Source of the DNA: Anaerovorax sp. IOR16 | GTDB taxonomy: Bacteria; Bacillota; Clostridia; Peptostreptococcales; Anaerovoracaceae | NCBI RefSeq assembly: GCF_017168145.1 | Contig: NZ_JADQTL010000009.1 | Span: 682,001-746,000 of the forward strand | DNA: 64,000 bases | Direction: 5' to 3' | Part shown: piece by piece, positions 1-10,798 of the stretch | Layout of the letters: the number at the start of each line of letters is the position of its first letter | How positions within the stretch are numbered: position 1 is the stretch's first letter | Translations under genes and position numbers: made by a program | Notes under the pieces: generated by a model | Seen by the model: only the letters and a program-made list of their open reading frames with translations | Database searches by the model: none | What the model was told of the DNA's origin: nothing

Positions 1-1158
1 TTGTACAAAGAATTGCACCAATGGCCCGAGTTAGGGGATCAAGAATATAAAACGTCGAAACGAATTCAAGAGGAACTAGAGAGACTCGAAATACCATATC
101 AAACTATGTTGGATACAGGTATCATCGGAATCTTAAATGAAGAGAAGTCACATAAAGGGACAATAGCAATAAGAGCGGATATGGATGCTTTACCAATTTC
201 AGAGCATACGGGTCTTGTTTATGCATCCAAAAGACCTGGCTTGATGCATGCATGTGGACATGACGTTCATATGGCAGTACTTCTTGGGACTGCAAGAGTC
301 TTAGCCGGAATAAAAGAAAAAATTAACGGATGTGTAAAATTTATTTTTCAACCTGCGGAAGAAACAACCGGAGGGGCAGCTCGCATGATAGATTTGGGAT
401 GCCTTGAAAATCCAAACGTTGATTGTATTCTTGGACTTCATGTAAAACCACATTTGAAAGCCGGAAAGATAGAGATTCCATATGGGACGGTTCATGCATC
501 ATCCGATTCTTTTAAAATGATTGTAAGCGGAAAGAAAAGCCATGCAGCAGAACCAGACAAAGGTGTGGATGCAATTTTAGCCGCATCAAATATTATCTGT
601 AATTTGCAAGCAATTGTAAGCCGGATGATAAGTCCGTTGGATCGGGCAGTCATATCTGTTGGAAAGATGGAAGGGGGTACGGCAGCAAATGTAATAGCGG
701 ATGAAGTGATCTTGGAAGGAACAATACGTACTTTTTCAAGGGAAACACGACAAAAAATATTTTCTTCTCTTTCAAGATTTGCAATTCAAACTGCAAAATC
801 CTATGGGGCAACAGCTCGAGTTATCTTCCTACCAGGATATGAAGCTTTAATCAATGATGATGGTATAGCAAGTAAACTTGAAAAAATAGCAAAAGATGAA
901 ATTGGAACGGAGAATGTTTGTGCCTTACAGGAAGCTACATTAGGAGTGGATGATTTTGCATCATTCTTAAGAGAAGTACCGGGAACTTTTTTCTTTTTAG
1001 GATGCGGCTTCTCAGAAAAAGCAAATCAAGGAATTCATTCAGAGGGATTTTGTGTGGACCAATCGTGTATCTATACAGGAATCCAAATGGAAACTTCTTT
1101 TGTCCTTCAACTTTTGCAATCAAAAAATATACATGAAATCAGGAAAGGAAAGCAATAA
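1..1158 (+). CDS. M20D-family amidohydrolase, 5' end cut by window
   Basis: Metal-dependent amidase/carboxypeptidase of the M20D family (hippurate hydrolase, N-acyl-amino-acid or IAA-amino-acid hydrolase group), probably cytoplasmic and hydrolysing an N-acylated amino acid. Visible motifs are the opening LHQWPELG segment, RADMDALP (residues 58-65), MHACGHD (82-88, metal ligands Cys85 and His87), PAEE (118-121) and GLHVKP (145-150), followed by the dimerisation domain. The length after the opening motif matches the family, but that motif normally lies 15-25 residues from the true start. The TTG at base 1 is therefore probably an internal Leu codon and the gene continues to the left. The exact substrate cannot be read from the sequence. 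A hairpin terminator follows the stop directly. Confidence 0.88.
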   Translation: MYKELHQWPELGDQEYKTSKRIQEELERLEIPYQTMLDTGIIGILNEEKSHKGTIAIRADMDALPISEHTGLVYASKRPGLMHACGHDVHMAVLLGTARVLAGIKEKINGCVKFIFQPAEETTGGAARMIDLGCLENPNVDCILGLHVKPHLKAGKIEIPYGTVHASSDSFKMIVSGKKSHAAEPDKGVDAILAASNIICNLQAIVSRMISPLDRAVISVGKMEGGTAANVIADEVILEGTIRTFSRETRQKIFSSLSRFAIQTAKSYGATARVIFLPGYEALINDDGIASKLEKIAKDEIGTENVCALQEATLGVDDFASFLREVPGTFFFLGCGFSEKANQGIHSEGFCVDQSCIYTGIQMETSFVLQLLQSKNIHEIRKGKQ

Positions 1159-1188
1159 AAAAAACCAGGGAGACACTCCTGGTTTTTG
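1159..1188. terminator. bidirectional terminator between amidohydrolase and rpsT
   Basis: The arms AAAAACCAGG (1160-1169) and CCTGGTTTTT (1178-1187) form a stem with T-runs on both strands. It lies between two convergent genes and can serve both. A second, weaker inverted repeat, GTGCAT (1194-1199) with ATGCAC (1207-1212), follows. Confidence 0.75.
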
Positions 1189-1230
1189 CTTATGTGCATT
1201 TAACTTATGCACGGGTGGGGACGGGTGAGA

Positions 1231-1500
1231 TTATTCTGCCTTTGCTTTGTTTAAAGCCTTAGTTAATCTAGATACTTTTCTGGAAGCAGCATGCTTATGG
1301 ATGGTTCCTTTTGCAGCAGCTTGCATAAATTTCTTTTCAGCTAAAGCTAATTTTTCAGCAGCAACATCGAAGCTCTTTTCAGCAATTGCCTTATCAAAAT
1401 TTTTGATAATGGACTTTAGATGAGACTTTACTCTTTTGTTTGCTGCAGTCTTCTTGCTGATTACGCTGATTCTTTTTTTTGCAGACTTAATGTTTGCCAT
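1231..1500 (-). CDS. rpsT: 30S ribosomal protein S20
   Basis: Small-subunit ribosomal protein that binds the 5' domain of 16S rRNA. The 89 residues match the family length. The start MANIKSAKKR, the Lys/Ala-rich helical body and the C-terminal segment GTIHKHAASRKVSRLTKALN are diagnostic. A GGGGTG ribosome site precedes the ATG. It is transcribed alone, divergent from gpr, which is its classical location in spore-forming Firmicutes. A good sigma-A promoter lies upstream on the minus strand. Confidence 0.97.
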   Translation of the reverse strand: MANIKSAKKRISVISKKTAANKRVKSHLKSIIKNFDKAIAEKSFDVAAEKLALAEKKFMQAAAKGTIHKHAASRKVSRLTKALNKAKAE

Positions 1501-1538
1501 ATTATTTCACCCCACTTTCGTAAAATATCGCAACTTGT

Positions 1539-1567
1539 AGTATATACGAATAGAAAGGAAAATGCAA
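1539..1567 (-). promoter_or_regulatory. sigma-A type promoter of rpsT
   Basis: On the minus strand, TTGCAT (complement of 1562-1567), a 17-bp spacer and TATACT (complement of 1539-1544) face rpsT, giving a leader of about 30 nt. Confidence 0.65.
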
Positions 1568-1604
1568 GGTAAAAATAACAAAAGAAAGTGAGGTATGCAA
1601 AAAA

Positions 1605-2492
1605 ATGATTCGAACAGACTTAGCGATTGAAAATAAGGAAATGTATGATGCAAAAAATAATGGGCAGCAAATTGAAATTCCGGGAGTTGAGGTAGATACC
1701 GAAAACTATGAAGAAGGAATTAATGTAACCAGAATTAAAATTGCAGATGAACATGGAAGCGCAGTTATGCAAAAACCAATGGGAAACTATATTACGGTTG
1801 AATTGCCGAAAGCCGCAAACGGTTCAGAGGAATTAAAAAAAATGGCTGCAAAAGCAGTTGGAATTGAATTGAAAAAAATGATTCCATTTCATTATTATTT
1901 GAAGGTACTTGTTATCGGACTTGGAAATGAAAAGGTAACTCCGGATGCTTTAGGCCCGCATACGGTATCAAAAATTCGTGTAACAAGACATTTGTTTCTC
2001 TTATATGACGTAGATGGTGATGAAGAACAGGGTTGCGTCAGTGCCTTATGTCCGGGTGTAATGGCATCGACCGGAATGGAATCTGCTGAATTGATTAAAG
2101 GTGCAGCACAAATTTCACAGCCTGAGGTTGTAGTTGCCATTGATGCATTGGCTGCTCGAAATGTAGAGCGTATCGGAACAACCATTCAAATTACGGATAC
2201 GGGCATTTCTCCTGGTGCAGGTACCGGAAACATGAGAAAGAATTTAACAGAGGAAAGCATTGGTAAGAAAGTAATTGCAATCGGCGTTCCTACTGTCATT
2301 GATGCAGGAACTTTAATTTTAGATTCTTTATCGGGTTATTTAAAAAATGCTGCGGAAGCAGAACAATATCTGGATAATACAGGATTGGATATGATTGTGA
2401 CGACTTCAGATATTGATCAGTCCATTCATGACTTTTCTGAGATAATTGCAGATGCTATAAATATTGCGCTTCATCCTGGCATATACTCTTAA
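1605..2492 (+). CDS. gpr: GPR endopeptidase, germination (spore) protease
   Basis: Aspartic-type protease of family A25 that degrades small acid-soluble spore proteins during germination, in the spore core. The sequence shows the N-terminal RTDLAIE motif, LGNEKVTPDALGPH, GVMASTGMESAE and AIDALAARNVERIGTTIQ, all characteristic of GPR. It has 295 residues, slightly shorter than the Bacillus enzymes. Only Met-Ile precede RTDLAIE, so the propeptide appears shorter than the roughly 15 residues removed in Bacillus. AAAGTGAGG serves as ribosome site, and no better in-frame start lies upstream. It probably forms a sporulation unit with spoIIP, 56 nt downstream. Confidence 0.95.
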   Translation: MIRTDLAIENKEMYDAKNNGQQIEIPGVEVDTENYEEGINVTRIKIADEHGSAVMQKPMGNYITVELPKAANGSEELKKMAAKAVGIELKKMIPFHYYLKVLVIGLGNEKVTPDALGPHTVSKIRVTRHLFLLYDVDGDEEQGCVSALCPGVMASTGMESAELIKGAAQISQPEVVVAIDALAARNVERIGTTIQITDTGISPGAGTGNMRKNLTEESIGKKVIAIGVPTVIDAGTLILDSLSGYLKNAAEAEQYLDNTGLDMIVTTSDIDQSIHDFSEIIADAINIALHPGIYS

Positions 2493-2548
2493 GAGAAAAG
2501 AGACTCTAAGAAGTTTTAGAGAGGGAAACATCGGGGGAGAAGAGATAT

Positions 2549-3568
2549 ATGAGGAGAAGACGATATTCAATTAGAACTGTAAGCAAAGGCAGAATTGTGG
2601 TAGTTGCTTTTCTTTGCTTTTTCTTAGCAGCTGCCACAGAACTGTATTTTATGGACAAAGACGTGGAAAAACCGATACCAGCACGTGAAACCTTCAGTGT
2701 TCAGGGGTTGCTTTCTTCTGTCAATCGAGGAGGAGAAAGAAGAAATACTTCGGAACAAAACGTAAATCGTTCTTTAAAAGGTGTTTTACAGCAATCATTT
2801 CCATCTCTTGCTAAAAACAATGATAATCAAGAAGATTACATTGCACAAAACGATACGGTAGATAAAAATAATGATTTAGAAAATGAAGAAGTAAATCAGA
2901 CAGAAGAACCTGCAGCAGTTGTAGAAGAGACAGAACCTGTTGCGGTTTTGGATACAGAAGAGAGCAAAAATCCATTGGTTTTAATTTATCATACACATGC
3001 GACAGAATCTTATCAGCCAATGAGTGATGGGAATTTTCATTGCCTTCAGGAAAAAGGAACTGTTCGTGAAGTTGGAAATGAACTTGCACAGCAATTACAG
3101 AAAAAAGGCATTCCTGTCATTCATGATAAGACATTACATGATTCACCTTCTTACAATCAGTCTTATGCTCGTTCATTAGAGACGGTTCAATCTTATTTAA
3201 GAAAGAACCCTTCAATCAAAATTGTGATTGATTTGCATCGAGATGCGGCAATGTATGTTGGAAATGTGGGAAAAACAATGCAGGTGCAGGGAAATCCCAT
3301 TGCAAAATATAGTTTAGTAATTGGTAAAGGCAATGCAAATTATGAACAGCTAAAAGGATTTGCAAATCAAATAAATGCAAAAGCTGATAAGCTTTATCCT
3401 GGATTTTCAGGAAGAATCATTGAAAAAGAATATCGATTTAATCAATATGTATGTGATCGTTATTTGCTGCTTGAAGTAGGAAACAATGAAAATACGATTG
3501 ATCAAGCAAGATTAACAGGAAAATACTTTGCTGATGTACTGGAAGCTTACATAAAGGAAATGGAGTAG
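2549..3568 (+). CDS. spoIIP: stage II sporulation protein P
   Basis: Peptidoglycan amidase/endopeptidase of the SpoIID-SpoIIM-SpoIIP engulfment machine, anchored in the mother-cell membrane and facing the septal peptidoglycan. A membrane anchor lies at about residues 15-34. It is followed by a low-complexity Asn/Glu-rich linker of roughly 100 residues, then the catalytic SpoIIP domain with LVLIYHTHATESY, VIDLHRDA, the segment around KYSLVIGKGNANYEQ, and YVCDRYLLLEVGNNENT. His in HTH, the HRD motif and Glu in LLEVG are the expected zinc-amidase residues. The 339-residue length is normal. A GGGGGAGAAG ribosome site precedes the ATG. Confidence 0.94.
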   Translation: MRRRRYSIRTVSKGRIVVVAFLCFFLAAATELYFMDKDVEKPIPARETFSVQGLLSSVNRGGERRNTSEQNVNRSLKGVLQQSFPSLAKNNDNQEDYIAQNDTVDKNNDLENEEVNQTEEPAAVVEETEPVAVLDTEESKNPLVLIYHTHATESYQPMSDGNFHCLQEKGTVREVGNELAQQLQKKGIPVIHDKTLHDSPSYNQSYARSLETVQSYLRKNPSIKIVIDLHRDAAMYVGNVGKTMQVQGNPIAKYSLVIGKGNANYEQLKGFANQINAKADKLYPGFSGRIIEKEYRFNQYVCDRYLLLEVGNNENTIDQARLTGKYFADVLEAYIKEME

Positions 3569-3572
3569 AATA

Positions 3573-3959
3573 ATGAGTACAAAAGAAAAAAAGAAGTATA
3601 GGGGCCGCTCCTTTGCTCTTGCGATGCTGATTATCGTAGCAGTTTGCGCTTTGATACAGGTAGATGCAGCATATGAAGATATGATGATGAGGGAAGGAAA
3701 GCTTTCTTTACAAGTTCGAAGAATGGATGAAAGACATTTAATGGTTGGATTTTGGGGTAAAGAATGGTTAGTCAATACAGAAAATTTTTATCAAACAATT
3801 GAACAATTTCAAGATCAAACCAGGGAAGCACTTCAAGGGTTTGCAGAAAAAACGCAAGAGTTTCTGGCTAAAAATGGAGTAGACTCCCTAAAAGGAGAGG
3901 AAGATGAAGAAGGGCAAATGGAGGAGATTCCAGTGGATTTTCCGACACAAACCTTGTAA
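3573..3959 (+). CDS. small single-pass membrane protein in the yqxA position
   Basis: 128-residue protein with a basic N terminus, one membrane segment (about residues 13-31) and a charged outer region ending in an acidic tail. I do not recognise its family from motifs. Its place between spoIIP and lepA is that of Bacillus yqxA, also a short protein with an N-terminal membrane helix, so it may be the positional counterpart. It starts 4 nt after the spoIIP stop, which suggests coupled translation and sporulation-linked expression. Function unknown. Confidence 0.8.
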   Translation: MSTKEKKKYRGRSFALAMLIIVAVCALIQVDAAYEDMMMREGKLSLQVRRMDERHLMVGFWGKEWLVNTENFYQTIEQFQDQTREALQGFAEKTQEFLAKNGVDSLKGEEDEEGQMEEIPVDFPTQTL

Positions 3960-3983
3960 TTTTAATGCCTATTATGGTATAAT
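3954..3983 (+). promoter_or_regulatory. sigma-A type promoter of lepA
   Basis: TTGTAA (3954-3959), 18-bp spacer, TATAAT (3978-3983) preceded by TGG, making an extended -10. It overlaps the end of the preceding gene and would start transcription inside the hairpin at 3986-4024. Confidence 0.6.
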
Positions 3984-3985
3984 TT

Positions 3986-4024
3986 TAGAGCAAAAGAATC
4001 AAAATTGATTCTTTTATAGCTCTA
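3986..4024 (+). terminator. long stem-loop between yqxA-like gene and lepA
   Basis: TAGAGC (3986-3991) pairs with GCTCTA (4019-4024), and AAAAGAATCAA (3992-4002) pairs with TTGATTCTTTT (4005-4015), with only an AA loop and a 3-nt bulge. A T-rich stretch follows. It may terminate the spoIIP unit or sit at the 5' end of the lepA message. Confidence 0.55.
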
Positions 4025-4045
4025 ACTTTATTTTTTGGAGGAAAT

Positions 4046-5857
4046 ATGGACGCTTATCAGCAGTACATTCGAAATTTTAGTATTATTGCCCATATCGATC
4101 ATGGCAAATCAACGCTGGCAGATCGCTTGTTAGAACAAACTGGTGTTGTTTCTCATCGTGAGATGAAAGAGCAATATTTAGATAATATGGAACTGGAACG
4201 AGAAAGAGGCATTACCATTAAATTGCAGACCACTCGTTTAGTATACAAGGCTAAAGATGGACATGAATATATCTTTAACTTAATAGATACACCCGGACAT
4301 GTTGATTTTACTTATGAGGTATCTCGAAGCTTGGCTGCATGTGAAGGTGCTGTGCTTGTTGTAGATGCTACACAGGGAGTTGAAGCACAAACTCTTGCCA
4401 ATGTGTATTTAGCATTGGATGAAAACCTTGAAATTTTACCTGTTATTAATAAAATAGACCTGCCAAGTGCAAGCCCCGATGAAGTCAAAGAAGAGATAGA
4501 GGATGTCATTGGCATTGAAGCGCAAGATGCGCCTTTAATTTCAGCGAAGGAAGGCTTAAACATTGAGGATGTTTTGGAAGCTATTGTCAAGAAAATTCCT
4601 GCCCCAAATGGCGATCCCGATGGGAAGTTTAAGGCTTTGATTTTTGACTCTTATTATGATAATTATAAGGGCGTTGTTATCTATGCCCGTGTTTTTGACG
4701 GGAAAGTAAAAAAAGGTGACGTCATCCGCTTAATGAATACGAAGAAAAAATATGAGGTTACGGAAGTCGGAGTCTATGCACCGGGACCGGTTGCGGCAAA
4801 AGAATTGAGTGCCGGTACGGTAGGCTATATTTGCGCGAGTATTAAGCAGGTCGCAGATGCACGTGTAGGTGATACTATTACAATGGATCAAGACCCTACA
4901 GAGGAAGCATTGCCTGGTTATAAAAAAGTACAGCCTATGGTATACTGCGGTATTTATCCTGCAGAGGGTGAAAAGTATGAAAATGTCAGAGATGCTTTAG
5001 AAAAACTTCAGGTAAACGATGCAGCATTTTTATTTGAACCAGAGACATCAACGGCATTGGGATTTGGATTCCGATGCGGATTTTTAGGATTGCTTCATAT
5101 GGAGATTATTGTGGAGAGACTAGAGCGCGAATTTAATTTGGGAATCATCACAACCTCTCCAAGTGTTATTTATAAAGTAATTATGACAAATGGTAATGTG
5201 GAAATGATTCAGAATCCTTCCAATTTACCAAACTCTATAGAAATTGATCATATTGAGGAGCCGATTGTAAAGGCTGATATCATGATTCCTAAAGATTATG
5301 TCGGTGCAATTATGGAAATTTGCCAGGAACGAAGAGGGAAAATGATTCATATGGAGTACATTACAGAAACAAGAGTCGTGCTTCATTATGAAATGCCTTT
5401 AAATGAAGTAATATATGATTTCTTTGACGCATTAAAATCAAAGACAAGGGGATACGGTTCTTTGGATTATGAATTTATACGCTACGAGAAATCCAATGTT
5501 GTAAAGATGGACATTCTTTTAAACAAAGATCTTGTGGATGCGTTTTCCATGATTGTTCACGAATCGAAGGCTTATTCGCGTGGAAGATTTGTCTGCGAAA
5601 AATTAAAAGAAATCATACCGATGCATCAATTTGAGGTGCCGATTCAGGCTTCCGTTGGGCAGAAGGTTATTGCTAGAGAAACAGTGCGTGCTTTACGGAA
5701 AGATGTTTTAGCAAAATGTTACGGAGGGGATATTTCAAGAAAGAGAAAACTTCTTGAGAAACAAAAGGAAGGAAAAAAGAGAATGAGACAATTTGGTACG
5801 GTAGAAGTGCCTCAGGAAGCATTTACAGCCGTATTGAAGTATGATGACAATAAGTAG
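4046..5857 (+). CDS. lepA: elongation factor 4 (translational GTPase LepA)
   Basis: Ribosome-associated GTPase of the EF-G superfamily, implicated in back-translocation and in 30S biogenesis. The G motifs are visible: AHIDHGKST (P-loop), [15 protein letters not shown] and NKIDLP, then domain II, the EF-G-like domains with [13 protein letters not shown], and the LepA-specific C-terminal domain with YGSLDYEF and [23 protein letters not shown] in its last third. The 603 residues match the family. GGAGG lies 6 nt before the ATG. It occupies its conserved place between spoIIP and hemW. Confidence 0.98.
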   Translation: MDAYQQYIRNFSIIAHIDHGKSTLADRLLEQTGVVSHREMKEQYLDNMELERERGITIKLQTTRLVYKAKDGHEYIFNLIDTPGHVDFTYEVSRSLAACEGAVLVVDATQGVEAQTLANVYLALDENLEILPVINKIDLPSASPDEVKEEIEDVIGIEAQDAPLISAKEGLNIEDVLEAIVKKIPAPNGDPDGKFKALIFDSYYDNYKGVVIYARVFDGKVKKGDVIRLMNTKKKYEVTEVGVYAPGPVAAKELSAGTVGYICASIKQVADARVGDTITMDQDPTEEALPGYKKVQPMVYCGIYPAEGEKYENVRDALEKLQVNDAAFLFEPETSTALGFGFRCGFLGLLHMEIIVERLEREFNLGIITTSPSVIYKVIMTNGNVEMIQNPSNLPNSIEIDHIEEPIVKADIMIPKDYVGAIMEICQERRGKMIHMEYITETRVVLHYEMPLNEVIYDFFDALKSKTRGYGSLDYEFIRYEKSNVVKMDILLNKDLVDAFSMIVHESKAYSRGRFVCEKLKEIIPMHQFEVPIQASVGQKVIARETVRALRKDVLAKCYGGDISRKRKLLEKQKEGKKRMRQFGTVEVPQEAFTAVLKYDDNK

Positions 5858-5885
5858 ACGGTAATAGTTTTTGGTTAAACAAGCG

Positions 5886-5913
5886 AAAGGGATGTTTTAA
5901 AAGCATCCTTTTT
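5886..5913 (+). terminator. terminator-like hairpin after lepA
   Basis: AAAGGGATG (5886-5894) pairs with CATCCTTTT (5904-5912), including one G-T pair, and is followed by T residues. It lies just before the hemW ribosome site and may act as a partial terminator. Confidence 0.55.
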
Positions 5914-5932
5914 CCATAGGGGGAGGATAAAA

Positions 5933-8585
<2,653 letters not shown>

Positions 8586-8630
8586 ATATTTTAATCGAAT
8601 TATTTTGAACGATTAGGAAGGAGATTTAAA

Positions 8631-9044
8631 ATGAAGCAGTATTTAGAATTATTAAAAACAACCCCTTTATTCTTTGGTATAAGGGAGACAAAAGATTTGG
8701 AGTGGGTCTTAAAATGTGTAGACGGAAACGTAAAGACATATCGTGCTGGTGAAACCATCATCCAAGAAGGTGAAGATTTGTATTTTGTAGGCATGGTCGT
8801 TTCCGGTATTGCACAGAGTATGAATCGAGAAAAGAGTACATTGACGGATGTAGGAGAATTGTTTGATTTTTGTTTTGAAGAGGGAAAATCCATTCAGGCA
8901 GAGGCTAAGATCACTGCTAAAACAGATTGTGCTATTCTTTGGATGCGTTGGATTCGATTAAAAAAAATATGTAATTTTGAGTGCGAATTCCATAAAAAAT
9001 TGATTAAAAATCTAGAAAAGTTAATGAAATGCGATAAGAAATAA
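8631..9044 (+). CDS. short Crp/Fnr-like sensor domain without DNA-binding domain
   Basis: 137-residue protein that resembles the N-terminal cyclic-nucleotide-binding-like domain of clostridial Crp/Fnr regulators: TPLFFGIRETKDLEWVLKCV, YRAGETIIQEGE and VGMVVSGIAQSM, then ATTDCAILWM-like and CNFECEFHKKLIKNLEKLM segments that match the end of the sensor domain and the dimer helix. Family members have about 220-230 residues with a helix-turn-helix at the end. Here the reading frame stops right after the dimer helix and no remnant of it is visible in the next 70 nt. The middle of the sensor domain also looks shortened. An inverted repeat, TAATCG (8592-8597) and CGATTA (8610-8615), lies before its AAGGAGA ribosome site. 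It could be a decaying gene or a DNA-free sensor. Confidence 0.72.
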   Translation: MKQYLELLKTTPLFFGIRETKDLEWVLKCVDGNVKTYRAGETIIQEGEDLYFVGMVVSGIAQSMNREKSTLTDVGELFDFCFEEGKSIQAEAKITAKTDCAILWMRWIRLKKICNFECEFHKKLIKNLEKLMKCDKK

Positions 9045-9114
9045 AAGATTAAAATATAATTATATAGGATTTGAGATTGAAAAAAAATAACAATAAAGGG
9101 GAGAGATTGTTTTT

Positions 9115-10028
9115 ATGGATTCGAACGAAGAAAAAATAAGGTTCGAACAACAAGCATTAAGAGTTTCGATGTGGGGAGCGATTCTCTTTGTTATTTTAGA
9201 ATTCTTTATGGCATTAATTACGCATTCACAAGCCGTATTAATGGATTCTGCCTATGATGCGGCAGAGCTGGTAACCATTGTAATTTCTTTAAGACTGGTA
9301 CCGTTATTATATAAACCATTGACTGAAAAAAGACCTTTCGGCTATGCACAGGTCGAAACATGGTTTCTTGTGATTAAAGGATTTATGCTTGTTGCCATTA
9401 CCGTTGGACTTGTAGTTAATAACATACAAATAATTTTGCAAGGAGGGCGAAATGTTAATTTTACCTTAGTTGCTTATTTTGAATTATTTGCCGCTGTATT
9501 AGGAATTCTGATTGTAATTTGGCTAAGACGAATGAATCACGGTTTGGAATCCCCTATGGTATTGGTAGAAATTAACGGATGGTGGATTGATACCATTGCA
9601 AGTATTGGTATGGCGTGTGCTTTTTCCTCCCAGCAATTTTTCATTGGAAGGCATTACAAACAATGACTCCGTACTTGGATCAAATTGTGGCAATTATTTT
9701 GACCTTTTTTATTTTGCCGACTCCGATTCGTTTGGTTGTAACTGGGATGAACGATTTATTTTTGATGGCTCCTGAACAAGAGGTGGTCGATCAAATTAAA
9801 AAAATTTCCGATGATATTTTGCAAAAACACTCATTCGGAGAACAGATATCGCTTGTAACGTATGATATTATGCGAATGGGAAGACGATTTTGGATATCTA
9901 TTTATGTAACACCAAAAAAAGATATCATAAGCATTTCTAAGTGGTCATCCATTCAGTTGGAAATTGAGCTTGCATTAATGAAAGAATTTAATGACGTATA
10001 TGTTGAACTATTACCCGAAATTGAATAA
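9115..10028 (+). pseudogene. cation diffusion facilitator family transporter, frameshifted
   Basis: Two overlapping frames together encode one CDF-family membrane protein. The first (9115-9666) supplies the N terminus and membrane helices with DSAYDAAELVT in helix II and GYAQVETWFLVIKG. The second continues from about 9624 with helix VI and a C-terminal cytoplasmic domain ending at 10028. The switch falls at a run of five T (9621-9625). One added T would restore a single frame of 304 residues, a normal CDF length, and would join GMACAF to FLPAIFHW. Possible causes are a real inactivating deletion, homopolymer phase variation, slippage during expression, or an assembly error. The family usually exports Zn, Mn, Fe or Co; the metal cannot be told here. 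Confidence 0.8.
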
Positions 10029-10043
10029 GCAAAGGAGTATGCC

Positions 10044-10775
10044 ATGCGAATTATTAAAGCAAAAGATTATGTAGATATGAGCCGAAAAGCAGCCAATGTT
10101 ATTTCTGCTCAAGTGATTTTAAAAAGCAATGCCGTCTTGGGTTTGGCAACCGGCTCCACTGTATTAGGTACATATGATCAGCTGGTAGAATGGTACCAAA
10201 AAGGAGACATTGATTTCTCTTGCGTGAGAACGGTAAATTTGGACGAGTACATTGGCCTATCCGAGCAGGCTGAGCAAAGTTACCGTCATTATATGGAGGT
10301 TAATTTTTTTCATAAAATTAATATAACTTCAACCAATACACATCTGCCAAATGGAATGGCAACAAATTTGGACGAAGAGTGCAAACGTTATGATCGTTTG
10401 ATTGAGTCATTAGGGGGCATTGATTTGCAGCTCTTAGGACTTGGCCATAATGGACACATTGGTTTTAATGAACCAAATGAAGCATTTGAAAAGTTAACCC
10501 ATTGTGTAGAATTAAAGGAAAGTACGATACAGGCAAATACACGTTTTTTTGAAGACGAGACTTCTGTACCAAGAAGAGCCCTTACAATGGGAATCAAAAG
10601 CATCATGCAGGCAAAGCGTATTCTGTTATGTGTAAGTGGAGTACAAAAAGCTTCCGTATTACAGCAAGTTCTTACGGGACCTGTGACACCAGCCGTACCC
10701 GGTTCCATTTTACAAATGCATCCGAATTTGACCGTGGTTGCAGATGAAGAAGCATTGAGCTGGTATCAAGGATAG
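10044..10775 (+). CDS. nagB: glucosamine-6-phosphate deaminase
   Basis: Converts glucosamine-6-phosphate to fructose-6-phosphate and ammonia, the last step of amino-sugar catabolism. Motifs: LGLATGSTVLGTYDQL (phosphate loop), VNLDEYIGL, SYRHYM, LLGLGHNGHIGFNEP with the catalytic His region, and ALTMGIKSIMQAKRI. The 243-residue length is normal and lacks the extended C-terminal allosteric tail of the E. coli enzyme. An AAAGGAG site precedes the ATG. nagA follows after 23 nt, so the two form an operon. Confidence 0.97.
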   Translation: MRIIKAKDYVDMSRKAANVISAQVILKSNAVLGLATGSTVLGTYDQLVEWYQKGDIDFSCVRTVNLDEYIGLSEQAEQSYRHYMEVNFFHKINITSTNTHLPNGMATNLDEECKRYDRLIESLGGIDLQLLGLGHNGHIGFNEPNEAFEKLTHCVELKESTIQANTRFFEDETSVPRRALTMGIKSIMQAKRILLCVSGVQKASVLQQVLTGPVTPAVPGSILQMHPNLTVVADEEALSWYQG

Positions 10776-10798
10776 GAAATCAAAGGGGGAAATAGAAA

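Noticed and set aside
9615-10028. Independent 137-residue gene
   Set aside because: Its start lies inside the CDF coding region, it has no ribosome site, and its sequence continues the upstream CDF protein after a one-base shift.
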